From Plecoglossus altivelis (taxonomy: Eukaryota; Chordata; Actinopteri; Osmeriformes; Plecoglossidae): a DNA stretch of 64,000 bases. The position numbers and the translations under genes are program-made. The notes under the pieces were generated by a model that was not told the origin of the DNA, searched no databases, and worked only from the letters and a program-made list of their open reading frames with translations. The stretch lies in the NCBI GenBank assembly GCA_036571765.1, contig BROE01000028.1:5825881-5889880 (forward strand), written 5' to 3'. This document shows, piece after piece, positions 13,750-26,200 of the stretch; within the stretch, counting starts at the first letter, position 1; every line of letters begins with the position of its first letter.

Positions 13750-16700
13750 ATGAACGCCTCCGCCCGCCCCCCGAATGAGACCACCCCCCTGTGCTTCTCC
13801 ATCAACAACCCACCGTTCAACTACAACACCACCATGGCCTCTGCCTACTTTTCCGCCATCTTCAGCACCCTGGGTCTGGGCTCTAACCTCATCGCCTTTG
13901 TGGTCCTCCTCAAGTCCTTCCAGCGCACCCACAGCCGCTCGCGCTCCTCCTTCCTGGTCTTCCTCTGCGGCCTGGTGGTGACAGACTTCCTGGGTCTGCT
14001 GGTGACTGGCAGCATCGTGGTCACCTTCCACATCACCCACTTCAACTGGCGCCGGCTGGACCCCCACTGCCACTTCTGTAACTTCATGGGCATGTCCATG
14101 GTCTTCTACGGCCTGTGCCCGCTGCTGCTGGGGGCAGCCATGGCCGTGGAGCGCTTTGTGGGCATCAACCGGCCCTTCGCCCGCTCGACGAGCATGTCGA
14201 AGAGCCGGGCGGTGTCCATGGTGGGGATGGTGTGGGCGTTCGCCGGGTCGGTGGCCCTGCTGCCGCTAGTGGGCATAGGCAGCTACCACATGCAGGTTCC
14301 AGGGTCCTGGTGCTTCCTGAACATCAGCTCCCAAGGGAGCGACCTGTTGTTCTCCCTGCTGTTCTCGGCGGTGGGGCTGCTGTCCTTGGGAGTGTCATTC
14401 GTGCTCAACACGGTCAGCGTGGTCACCCTGGTCAAGGTGTGCTGCGGGCAGGACAGCGCACAGCGCCGCCGCGACTACGAGGTGGAGATGATGGTGCAGC
14501 TCATCCTCATCATGGTGATCGCCTCCATCTGCTGGTGCCCCCTGCTGGTGAGTGGCGCAGTGCTGCCTGTCATACTGGCACACGCACACACAAAATAACT
14601 ACAAAAAACTTCACAAAAATAAACATGATTTTTTTATTAGTGACAGTCACCACCATGCCTTTCCTATTTCCACAATGAACATACCTTTTCAAGCCTCCGC
14701 TACCAAAATGTCCCAAAAGGTTTAAATGTTTACACAGTTTGTTTGCCTAAAATGCCGTCCTCCTTGTTAAACAAAAAGCCCTCTCTGGTTCATCTGTGTA
14801 CCACAGAGAGAGACTGATGAAGTTGTTTCAAATTGGAATGAGGACCCTAAGCAGGGGTAAGCAGTGCAAGTTGCCCTTGGTTCTCGTCCAGGAAACGTTG
14901 TTGCCTGTGTAACATTGTTTTAGAGAGTGTAGCTGCGTGTTCCCTGGCGATAAGGCCCATAAGTTAAAGCTATCTTCAGATGGAGGCAGGGGGGATATCC
15001 GGTAAGGACCCTACAATCCTTAGACTTCTGGCTCCTTCTCTGACATTTTACTTCCCCCTTCAAGTCTCGACTTTTTCCTTGTTTAAAAAGAATGAAACTC
15101 GCTATGACAGCGCCTTTAAAAACCTAGTTCAAGTTCCTTTCTTACACACTAGCTATCCATCCATCCCTCCTCCCCTCCCTTAGTTTCATTCTCTCTCTCT
15201 GTTCTCTTTTTTTTAACTCAGCTAGAGTGTAATCAGGTCCCAACAATTTTTTTTGAAAGGCCAGAGAAAATGTAAGCTTCGCTTAGCAAGCCAGCCTTTC
15301 TGTCCTTCATTACACCATAGCAATGCAGGCTAATTCAGATGACCTCAGCTTGAGCATGGCTTTAATGAGAGAAAGGTTGCTGGACTATAGCCATGTAAGG
15401 CCATTTTTTCAGTCGGTCTCTCAGTTCGCTTGAACGCAGACAATTCCCAGACAGGCTTTCCTCAATGGTGTCTGTCACTGTATCCAAGCAAACTATTCTT
15501 GCACGCAAAGAAGTGCCAATTCTAAGGCACTCGTTGGATGCATAAACAACTGGATGTTTGGGGGGGGGGGGTTTGCTGTTGCTGGGTGTCATCATCCAGT
15601 TTTTAACTGTGCCTGCGACAGGATGTACAGGTGTTTCTGTGTCCCCACGTTGGGCCTGGCCCAGGTCTGACCCTGTGTGTCCTGCTGCCTAGGTGTATAG
15701 CCTGACGAGGGCCATGTCTGCTGGGCCCGTAGAACCCAAATCTATGTTGTTCTTCCTGCGTTTCGCCACATGCAATCAGATTTGCGATCCCTGGATCTAC
15801 ATTGTGTGTCAGGAATCCAAACTAAGGCGAGTAAAAAATAAAGAAATCTAAAAACACCAAAAAAAGTATGGCTTTTTTCAGCAGCTTATCAACACCACTG
15901 CCCAAATTTAATATCACATCTTTTGGCTGGACTCATCAAGCCGTGAACTAGCCCGTGTTCACAGCCCAATCTGCTCATGCAGGTTCACTGATTCTTGGCA
16001 GCTTTCTTACAACATTTCCCAGAAGCCCTTCCCTTTGAGGAGCGCCCGGCCCCGGACACTCTCGGCAATCGGCTTGTTTTCTCAATTCCATGCAGCTAAT
16101 CAACCACTCACTTCAGCGCTTAGATTTGTCTTTTTTTCATTGGCTTTCTTCCTCGTTGGCTAACCCTTGGGACCAATCAGGGAGCCGCAGGGGCGTTTCT
16201 CGAAACCGTTGTTTTGTGTCCATGCGCTGTCACTACAGAATAGAAACGGTGCAGATTGTGGAAATGCATGTGAGCAGATGGTCCCACACAGGGACCCGTT
16301 TGCCATAACTGCACCTGCCAACAGATATGTACTGTGCTAACACACAGCATGTGGCAGCCACTAGATGCATTTATAAACAAGCAAATGTGGAGTGGCCTGC
16401 GCTGATGCTAATGGTAAGGAATGAGACATGCCTACTAAGGACGCTTGGGCCCTGGTCGCAGAGCCCCTCGTAAAATGTGCTCACCAGAGTGTATGACCAC
16501 ATATCACTTTGTGTGTGTGTGCGCGTGTGCGGGCGTATGCAGAAAGGAGAGAGTGTCAAGATGTAGCTCTTCTCCACGCGTGCCTCCATTCAATGTGCTG
16601 ACTTCACCTCGTCTTTTGACCCCGCTTCTTTCCCACCCACCCACCGTCCCTCCCTACCTCCATGCCACGCATTACCACATTCTTTTCCTCGCGTACCCGA

Positions 16701-17186
16701 CTCTCTCTTTGTTGCTAACCCTTTCCCTTTGATCTGGCCACGTCTCCCATCTCTCCCCCTCTCTCATCTAAATCTCTCCCTTCCTGTCTCTCTTTATCTC
16801 CTCCTGTTATCATCCCTCGCCTTCTCCTGTACCTCTCTCTCTTGGTCTCTCTCTCTTTTTTTTAGGTGTTTATTGCGCAAACTGTGCTGTCGGGCACTCG
16901 ACTCCGAGTCCGCCTCCTGTTGCTCTGGCTCCGCTTTGCCACCTGGAACCAGATCCTGGACCCCTGGGTGTACATCCTGTTCCGCCGAGCCGTCCTCAAA
17001 CGCATATACCCCCGCATGGACTGGTCCAGGGGCTCCATCATGACCCTGTACCCCTCCTTCAGCGGCACCCTGCGCAGACTCACCCGCTCCTCCCTGGGGG
17101 GCGTCCTGGAGGCCGATCCCGGGGGAGGTGGAGGGAAGGTGGAGGACACGCTCCACCCTACAAAGGGTCTGGCCCCTTCTCTGTAG
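13750..17186 (+). CDS. tbxa2r: Thromboxane A2 receptor (prostanoid GPCR)
   Basis: Coding exons are 13750-14547 and 16866-17186, joined in phase 0 (CTG|gtgagt ... tttag|GTG), giving 372 residues. The protein is a seven-helix prostanoid receptor. Visible are N-terminal Asn-linked sites (NAS, NTT), the family motif FLVFLCGLVVTDFLG in helix 2, and the Cys pair in HCHFCNF and GSWCFLN for the extracellular disulfide. AVERFVG stands in place of DRY, and TM7 reads LRFATWNQILDPWVYI with the carboxylate-binding Arg. It matches human TP closely, including the LLVFIAQTVL junction. The receptor binds thromboxane A2 at the plasma membrane and in the family couples to Gq and G12/13, acting in thrombocyte and vascular responses. 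The cytoplasmic tail is of TP-alpha-like length or longer and Gly-rich. An alternative TM7 exon lies in the intron. gipc3 lies downstream on the other strand, as in human. Confidence 0.95.
15693..15851 (+). CDS. tbxa2r: Alternative TM7/terminal exon of tbxa2r
   Basis: Inside the tbxa2r intron an AG at 15691-15692 is followed by 53 codons ending in TAA (15849-15851), open in exactly the phase needed after exon 1. The translation aligns without gaps to the start of the normal last exon: both begin with V and reach the TM7 motif after the same number of residues. It reads LRFATCNQICDPWIYI against LRFATWNQILDPWVYI. The Arg, NQ and DPWxYI are kept, while Trp and Leu are each changed to Cys, and the tail is cut to RRVKNKEI. 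An AATAAA overlaps the end of the coding part (15837-15842). Splicing from 14547 to 15693 would give a 318-residue receptor. The polypyrimidine tract is weak, so it may be a relic of exon duplication instead of a used exon. Confidence 0.6.
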   Translation: MYSLTRAMSAGPVEPKSMLFFLRFATCNQICDPWIYIVCQESKLRRVKNKEI

Positions 17187-18870
17187 TGTGGTTCAATCAG
17201 GTGTCTCCAGCCCCCTTTGTGGAAAGCTACCTGCCTGTAGGGTAGCGCTCCAATCACACGTTGCAACCAGCCTGATTCAGCCAATCAACTGGCCAATCAT
17301 TATCAGGTGGGCTAGATTGGTGTCAAAGCGAAAAACCACGGGCAGGTACCTCTCCAGTAACAGGGTTGGGGGGGAAAAAGTGAAGGTCAGTGAAGTATTT
17401 GTATTTCTTTGGATGGAAAGCAGTATGCCCCTGTTCAGTTTGTGCCTGTGCAGTCAGTGCTTCTTAATGAGTGGAGGTCATTAACTTGGATTACGGTCCC
17501 ACTGAAACCATGCAGTTCCTGCATTTCGGACTGAAAATCCCTTCTGGCGAAAGCATCTGCCATGTAGCATATTTATTTTCTGAGCTATGGAGACAGCGCA
17601 TTTGCGTGTCTTCAGTATTTAATAGCTGTTCAGCTTGTCATGATGGAGAACAGACTGACGCATGCTGCGTTTGACTGCAGCATCTGGCCTGGATCATGAG
17701 CACTGGGCTGCGTTCTTCACCATCAAACTGAACCCGACCAGTCTTGGACTGTGTTGTGTTCCTTATCTGCACACCCCTGGTGTCTAACCCTTCCAAAGAC
17801 AACAAGTTCCTGTGTGGGCTCGAGTTCGTTTGACAATCAATTCGTTTAGGAAACGATGTCATCCTCAGCGACACGTAAACAGTTTCCAGTAAAAGGGGTG
17901 TTGATATGGAAAGAGCGGCAACTCGTGAGGCTGCCTGCTCTGACGCTTTGCGAATGTTCCACTTCAAGCCAAATCAAATTGAATCTAGTGCCTATAGTCC
18001 AAAATACAACACAAGGTGCTTTGCATTACGAGGAGACTACAGCAATGCAATGATACAAAGAAAATAGACATAAAGGGTGTTTGACGATGGGAAAGATTTG
18101 GAGATGTGGTGGAAGAGAGACTCCAGTCTATCGTCGAAGAGGGTAAAAGTATTGAAAGGGTTGGGAGAATGCTGAACAAAAAAAATGTTTTCAGAGATAT
18201 GTCTTTGAATGGTGTTTTACAGACAGTTTATCAGCTTCATTGATTAGGACTAATGGTGGGTTGTGGAAATCCTCTTTGACATATTGAAGTGGAGGTTTCT
18301 TGTACCTCCACAGGCGCATTAAGTGACAGGTAATGTCTGCACTCCAGTATCTTTATGTCTTAAAGAAACAATTTATGTGGCCTTTTGACCGTATCCATGT
18401 TAATCTGTCTCACCTTATAAAGTAACTCTTGGAAACACGGGTTTTCAGAAGAAAAGAAAAGATCTGATGGTGAAATTACTCTTAAAGTATATGCATGTGT
18501 TGAAATATATATTGTGTGACTGATAATACAAATGTTTGGTTCCCAGTATTTCTGTGTAAGTATCAAGATTGTGTGATTGTTGTAAGTGTTCAAGCACACT
18601 TAATCAGATATAGTCTTCAGGTTTATGTACAGTACTAGATATCTTTATGATGTATGTTCATAGCAGTAGACTTCGATGGTTATGAAAACAGTATTTATTT
18701 GCAATGTAGAATGTATTGAAACTGCATGTTGGATCACCCTACACAGTTGCAAAGCTCTTTTTTCTCTCTGTTGAAATGTGTATTTGGAAGATGGAATATT
18801 ATCTTATCCCAATCCCACACTTGCTTTAATGTACTTTGATAAATAAAAACTGCCTTGTTTTTGTGCAAAT
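17187..18870 (+). other. 3' untranslated region of tbxa2r
   Basis: There is no coding signal after the stop at 17184-17186. The sequence becomes AT-rich and has an AATAAA at 18842-18847, the best candidate poly(A) signal, implying a 3'UTR of about 1.65 kb. A short piece near 17535-17570 resembles the tail of fish tRNA-derived SINEs (ggcgaaagcatctgcc). Confidence 0.45.
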
Positions 18871-20207
18871 GTAATTTAACTCAAATATAGCCAGAATATG
18901 TTAAATCATTACATATGAGTAAATAGCTTCCTATTATGGATATTCTATTGAATTTACTTTTACTGACTACTTTTGTAACAGTACATTAAAAGTAACTAGT
19001 TCGGAATTTGTACAGTTGACTAAATTGGTCTGTGATTTACAATGACACAAACAATTTAAGATTAGCAATGTTTTATTGTCAATTTGAAGTTAAGATGCAC
19101 ATGAAATATGCCTTATTCTCAGGTCTCCATAGACAAGAATACGATTTAGCTATTAAAGTCATCCAAAATAACCACACGGTAATATTTTTCAGCGATAACT
19201 AGGCCATTGGGACAAACAAACACTCAACAAAGTTTTAAACTGATACGTTTATACATTACTGATTTATTGCTAGTATTTCTTGTATTTCCAACGGCATGTG
19301 ACACCTCTATGTACAGTATATCAATGAGACAAGCCTCTAATTTATAGATATTGTAGAACTAATGTAGTCTGAAACACTGAAGCCAAAGCATTAGCCCACG
19401 ACTCGATGGAGATTGTGTCGGAAGATGTATGAAGACCTTCATCGCTCAGGCAAGATAAAGACATCGAAGTCAGACATTTCAAACTCATTTTATGCATATT
19501 TGAGTTATTATGTTATTGTACCATTCTTCTATTACCTGTAGGTACAGACGGCACCTTTCCTGCAGGGGAACTAATGTCGACACCATAAGGACTGGGAAAA
19601 TATCAAAGAACTGTTTTGACTCATTGGAATGCTTGGTTTGATTGAATGAGGTTTAAGGAAATCCCCAAAATGTAATTTAGGACTCTCCAAGGATCACTGC
19701 TAAAAAAAAATAATGCAGAAGATTAAGGAAATGTTTAGTTTAAAATGGTCTCTTACTCAATCACTTTGGGTATGGAGTCTCCATGGCTTCACAGCCATGG
19801 TTGTTAGATATTGTTTGTGGACTTTTGTGAGATATAAATCTGATCTATCCTGTTATCTATGACCGAAATATATCTCTCCTTTGCTGTTTGTCCCGTCCTG
19901 CATCAGGAATAAACAGCTTCATTATCTCACTTCCTGTTTTCAGAGATGGATTCCTGGTACCTCCTTATTTTTTTTTCCAAATTCTACAGTATCCCCCACC
20001 CAGCCCTGCTTGGTGGGTGTGAACAATCAGAACTGTGCCCAATTACAGACATGCTTTGTGTAATACTTGGTCATTCTGTCCAGCATTTCAAAGCGAATAC
20101 CCACAATTTCATCATAAACGAGGGGTTGTGATTGTTCAAGTCATAGCAATACACAATTTTGTCATTTGCAGCGCCAGAAAGGCAGCAGAGTACCCTCGTG
20201 TTCTCCC
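18870..20207. other. Tail-to-tail gap between tbxa2r and gipc3
   Basis: AT-rich DNA without coding signal. A reverse-strand poly(A) signal (tttatt on the plus strand) at 19072-19077 could end gipc3, which would leave only about 200 bases between the two convergent transcripts. This is a positional inference. Confidence 0.35.
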
Positions 20208-23200
20208 TTACATTCTCCCGTTCTTCACATCCCCGATAGCCCCCCACACATCAAACAAGAACACGTCGGGGAACGCAAAGTCGCCCAACACCGAATCCAG
20301 GGCCTCTGCAAAGTCATCTGGGTTTTTCTTATCTTTCCCGGCTTCCACGATTGTGGTGGCTGCAAGTTGGGGGACAGGTGGGCGCAATGTTAGTTATGGG
20401 AAAAGGTGTCAGGAACGTGCATGACGTCCCGTCAGGAAACGGTCAACCTTTCAACACTGAGTCATGTTTTTCTGTCGTTTAGTTCCCAGCGGTCGATTGT
20501 CTCATGTTCTTAGTCACGTTTGTGCAACATTCTGTCAGTTGAGTATACAAACTAACCAAGCTCACGTCTGGCTAATGTTCGCATGTTATAGTTAGAAGCT
20601 AATGAAGTATGCGTTCAGGAAAAGTCAGACTTACATATATTAGGAACATCAATTTATCACTTAACATATCTAATACAACTCAAGAAATGGGCTCTGTTGT
20701 ATTATCAGACAAGCAGCTCATCACGCTGGTATGCAACCTTAAATACATTATATAACTTGTGCACGACAGCTACGTGACAAAGACGCTACCCAGTGTTTCG
20801 GCCATTTTTGATAATACACCCTGAGACCAAACGGAGATTGTTTTCAAGATGGTAGCAGCAGAACATCCATCTTACCTAGTTCAACATCTCTGATACCCAT
20901 GTAGCTCTCCAGAAGGTCGTCCACCTTCCTGGTGGCTTCCTCTTCAAACTCGTTGGGCTGGTGGGGAAGCAGAAACAGTCAGACTGTTTGGATACCAGGA
21001 ATCTCACTGGCATCCCATCTCTAAACATTTAGAGGGATTTTAAGTGAGATCACAAGCTTACAATCAACACAGCCCTTTGCATCTCGTCGCATTAGGGCAC
21101 CAAACAATTTCACATTTTTGTATGCAGTTAAGAAAATTCCTAGCATTTCTGCTAGTGAATTATTTATTTTTTAATTAAACAAAGCTTCTCTGAGTTTAAC
21201 AGGCCATAACCATTTTTGGAAGTGTATTTAGGCAGTCGTATTAGACTGATGAACTGAGCATATTATTTACAAGGAGCAAGATGAACAAAAGGCTTGGGGT
21301 GCAAACAATCTTTGCAAGACGTTTACTGCAAGCGTGACTGTGCGTGCGTTTCATTTGTCCGTGGGTTCGTGCATGTGTGTGTATGGCTTGATGGTCGGAG
21401 TTGTTACAGTGCAGGTCAACAGCCTTGGGAACGCGTGAAACTCACCACTTCCTGTACAGTGGCGGCTCCCTTGGAGCGCAGGCGCAGGGTCTCCTTCCCG
21501 TTCCCCATCTTACCCTCACTTGACTTGGGGGCTCTTGTCCTCATGCCAATCATGTCTACGCACACACACAGCATGTCCAAGACGTTGTAAAGTTCTATCT
21601 TTAAAATCAATGGTGTTCGAGTGACCTCGTGACAAGTTATCAGTGAGTTACCTCTGTTATTTGAATGAAAGTGGAATATGACCTTGGTGTGAATATAACC
21701 ATGTATGGTTATGTTGGAGCTTTGGACCAGACATTCTGTTCCTGGCTCCAATCAGCCAAACAGACCAGTTTCAAAGAGCAAATACAATAAACTATATGGT
21801 ATTGTGATCAAAAAAACTATATGCAGTAATACAATATGTACATGGGCTGAATCAAGCACTCCCAGGTGAAAGGGAAGTTAGATTTCAAATGGAACTAAGT
21901 GAGTCAGTATGAAGATTCACTAGAGCTTTTCATGTCAATCTAAGTCTATTGTCAGCAGTCAATGTCAGCCACGGGAATATATATTTCATCGGCTATGGAG
22001 CTCTGATAGGACTGACAGCCATGTTGAATGATAATGAGCAGTGTGGTGTCTCACTCTTTGTCTTGGGATATTCTGTGCACATTCAAGAGTGTAATTAACC
22101 CCTCTGAGCATGAAATGTAATCCATCATTTTCAAACATCCAATTAGCTAATGTTATAATGATCATCGTACGGCTTTTCCATTATTAACCACATGAGCTGA
22201 CTGTTTCAGAATGAGGGAGAAATTGATTGACACATTTGTTCAGGGGGTCACACAAGAATGAGTTGCTGGGGCTAGGATCACATGATGAACACGCCTGGAG
22301 ATAAACACAGTTTATCTACGTTCTCAAACGTGCGTCCTTTTTCACCTTCACCAAGATTATTTGAGGAACGTCTTTGGAGAACACGTGAGAATCCATCCTA
22401 TTTGTTTACTTTTGATGGCTTTATGAAACGTCCATCTCTGCAGCAACTAGCTTATTACTCAGTGAATCAACTCCTCATCAGCTATTTGAAGTTACAGTAA
22501 TGTAGCAAAGTAGGACTTTTAATATACCCACCATCAGTTCAGAGTTAGCAGAAGTTAAACAATTATGTTATCAACGAAAAGTCATTGGTCATGGTAACTT
22601 CCTGTCTGGGTGAGGCTTGATTCTCGGGAAACCATTTCACCTAATCAGGTTTTGGCTGGTCTCATTTTAGTCTGAAGAGGTTATTTCCCGCTGGAGTTTA
22701 GACTTGGCAGTCAACTTTTCCTTCCTTCCTTGCGATACGGCCGGTCTGGTCCTATTGACTCCTAGATCACATTTCAATCAAGGAAGTCGATGTTGTTGTA
22801 ACACCCTTAGGGAACATTTTTGTTCCATTTGACACTTGACATCTTTGTGTGAGAGTGCAATAATGTCAAAGGGATGTGAGAGGTTGTTATGTGGGGGTAC
22901 TTGTGTTAAAAACCTGAAGTGGGTATTGTTATATCTGCCCGTAACTTGATGCAAAGGTTCCTAATTGTAGCTAACTAGTGTAACAGTTGACACGAACAGG
23001 CCAGAGTTCTTGAAGAAACACATTTTGTATCACTTTTTTATATTAAACAGTCGCATTCTTAATTGACGATTTGCTCACCGAAGGCTTTTTTTGGCCCGAC
23101 CAGTCTGAGCGTGAAGGGACTCCCCCTCTGCTGTTCCTTTAGCATCTTAGCTACTTCATAGTGTCGACAGCCGACAATGCTCTGGTCGTTGATGGCCTCG

Positions 23201-26200
23201 ATGTGGTCGCCCACGCATACAGTCTTCAGCTGGTCAATAGTACTGCCTTCCTTTATTCTCTGTCGTGTGGATGGATGAAGGGATGGAAGGAAGGGATGGA
23301 AGGGAAGGATGGAAGGGAAGGATGGAAGGGAGGGAGGGAGGGAGGGAGGGAGGGATGGAAGAAAGAAAGAAAGAAAGAAAGGGAGGGAGGGAGGGATGGA
23401 AGAAAGGAAGGGAGGGATGGATNNNNNNNNNNNNNNNNNNNNNNNNNNNNNNNNNNNNNNNNNNNNNNNNNNNNNNNNNNNNNNNNNNNNNNNNNNNNNN
23501 NNNNNNNNNNNNNNNNNNNNNNNNNNNNNNNNNNNNNNNNNNNNNNNNNNNNNNNNNNNNNNNNNNNNNNNNNNNNNNNNNNNNNNNNNNNNNNNNNNNN
23601 NNNNNNNNNNNNNNNNNNNNNNNNNNNNNNNNNNNNNNNNNNNNNNNNNNNNNNNNNNNNNNNNNNNNNNNNNNNNNNNNNNNNNNNNNNNNNNNNNNNN
23701 NNNNNNNNNNNNNNNNNNNNNNNNNNNNNNNNNNNNNNNNNNNNNNNNNNNNNNNNNNNNNNNNNNNNNNNNNNNNNNNNNNNNNNNNNNNNNNNNNNNN
23801 NNNNNNNNNNNNNNNNNNNNNNNNNNNNNNNNNNNNNNNNNNNNNNNNNNNNNNNNNNNNNNNNNNNNNNNNNNNNNNNNNNNNNNNNNNNNNNNNNNNN
23901 NNNNNNNNNNNNNNNNNNNNNNNNNNNNNNNNNNNNNNNNNNNNNNNNNNNNNNNNNNNNNNNNNNNNNNNNNNNNNNNNNNNNNNNNNNNNNNNNNNNN
24001 AAAGGAATGGAGGGATGAAGGAGAGGAAAGGGGGGATGAAGTGATGGAAGGGAGGGATGAAGGGAGGAAGACAGGACGTGAAACAAAGAACAAGGACGTG
24101 AATTTACCAAACATATAGAGGAATGAGCAAGAATATCAAAGATGCGAGTAATCAGGCCTTGCCTGTGACAGGTCAGATAGGTGACGCAATGTGATTGTTG
24201 TGTATGTCCTTGAGGCTGCACACCTTAATAAAAGCATAGCCAGCTCCGTTGTCTGTGATAGTGAGGCCGAGGGCGTCCTCTGTCTTGGTGACTTCCACCT
24301 CTTTGGTCTCCCCCCGTATGTGGGCAAAGATGAAGTCTTCCAGGCCTATCTGCCCTCCCAGGAGCTTCAGCATATCCACTTTGTGAGAGTTCAGGGTGCA
24401 GAAGAGGATCTGAACAGAGGAATGAAGACAAATATTTAGTCCATGGGGCAGCAAAGACCTCTCAAAGAAGGAATTACGGCTGCAGCTATGTTTACGTTCA
24501 CGTGAAAGGTTTCATATTATTATCCATATACTTTGCACCCTAACTTTTGCAATCATATATTTACAACACATGCAGTGTGATACATAGTGTGTATTCAAGA
24601 AACATCTATGGCAGTTCTGATCGCTGTTCAATACACACTCTTAACAGTAGAGGTCACTAAAAGCCCATTAATTTGACATGGACATTCTGAAGGTTCAGTC
24701 CAGAGCAAATGTCTGCACAGGAAATACACCTTGTACGAGTCAAACGCCTTAGGCGTATAATGAAAATGTATAATTGATGTCCGGTCAGACTTTCCTTCTC
24801 TATGCATATGCAAGTCTTCAAGTGTCTACTTAATCCTCCTTAATCCTTAAGTCTTTGCCTTTGATATTCGTTTTTCACTCATTTACTTTGTACCAGCCAA
24901 GTCAGACTGTTCTTTTGTATACATTGGACCTTGTACACTATGGTCTGGCCCCATGGACGCTAGGACTCATCAGTGAGTCAATCATATTATCATTATACAT
25001 GACCTTGTCTTCAACAACTAGAAGCAGATGCTAAAATGTTCATGATAAATACAGACAGTGCTTTATAACAACAATAGTGACTACCTAAATAAACGACTTC
25101 AAGGTTGGTACATAGGTCGGCCTTCCAAACATATATGCATTCACACACACATTTTCTTTCACACTATCCGGTTGTAAACCTTGAAATCAAGGTGCATTGA
25201 TGACTCATTGACAGATAAGCATGGCCCTATACAAGCTGACAATATGGAATATTTAGTGGGAGACTGGTAACAGGTAACATTTCATTATGGCATATATTCC
25301 CTACCTTACATTTCAATCTTTTAGTCATAATTGGGTCGATGTTATTCATCAAGGTTTGTACTTGTACAGGATAGTTAATAAGGTTACCAAGCTCAATGTG
25401 TATGTTATTTAATTTAGCTTTAATCTTTGTAAATCCCTATTTGATCTCGTAGGGATGCGTTGCATATAAATGTTTTCCATGGAAAATACTTTCCTACAGG
25501 CAAATGTTGGACACCAGTAGCATGTTTCCTAACAGCATCACTCTCATGTGTTCCCACTGAGGGCCTAGAGATGGAAATGAAGCTGACATTGAGACAGCTG
25601 CTAGTTGCCGAGTAGGTAGCCATGACCTTTCGAAAGGTCAATTTGGGCCCAGATCAGTAGATGTCTTCCAAGGACCATGTCAAGATCAGATGGTTTTGTT
25701 CTGACGTTATTGAAGTGTCACTGTACACGTATGAAGCTTATCTTGGAACATGCTGAGGTAACAAGAAGAGCAGGCATCATGCTTGCCCTCCGCTTGTCAT
25801 TCTGATAGTGACCGTTTTACGTGCGAATCATTCCTCTTTTTCTTCGTACGTTCTCTTCTTTCGTACGGGACAAATATTTCAATGACGCATTCGTCATTCA
25901 GCGGTGAAACGTGCCCAAACACACATTGTACACATGATTTACTTAGCACTCCGTTTGGTTAAAATCAGTCGGAGCAAATGCCCATCTCATGCTACATTAT
26001 GGAGATGAAAACCTTGCACGCTTTATCCAAATACTCCCTCAATTAGAAACAGACTTGTATGTAACCTGGCTTGAAACAAGTGTCACATCCTGCAGTAAAA
26101 CATTAATGACAAGTCTGTGGTGTGTCTTGTCATTGGTATTTTGACACCCCTCTCTCCTCCACCCCCCCCCCCAAAACCTATGTTTGATTGTCCATGTAAT

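Noticed and set aside
13615..14099. Minus-strand open frames opposite tbxa2r exon 1
   Set aside because: They are shadows of the GC-rich receptor coding sequence, with repetitive charged composition and no family match.
23059..24221. Long open frames crossing the N gap on both strands
   Set aside because: They are open only because Ns cannot give stop codons. Only the GIPC3 PDZ exon at 23079-23259 is real.
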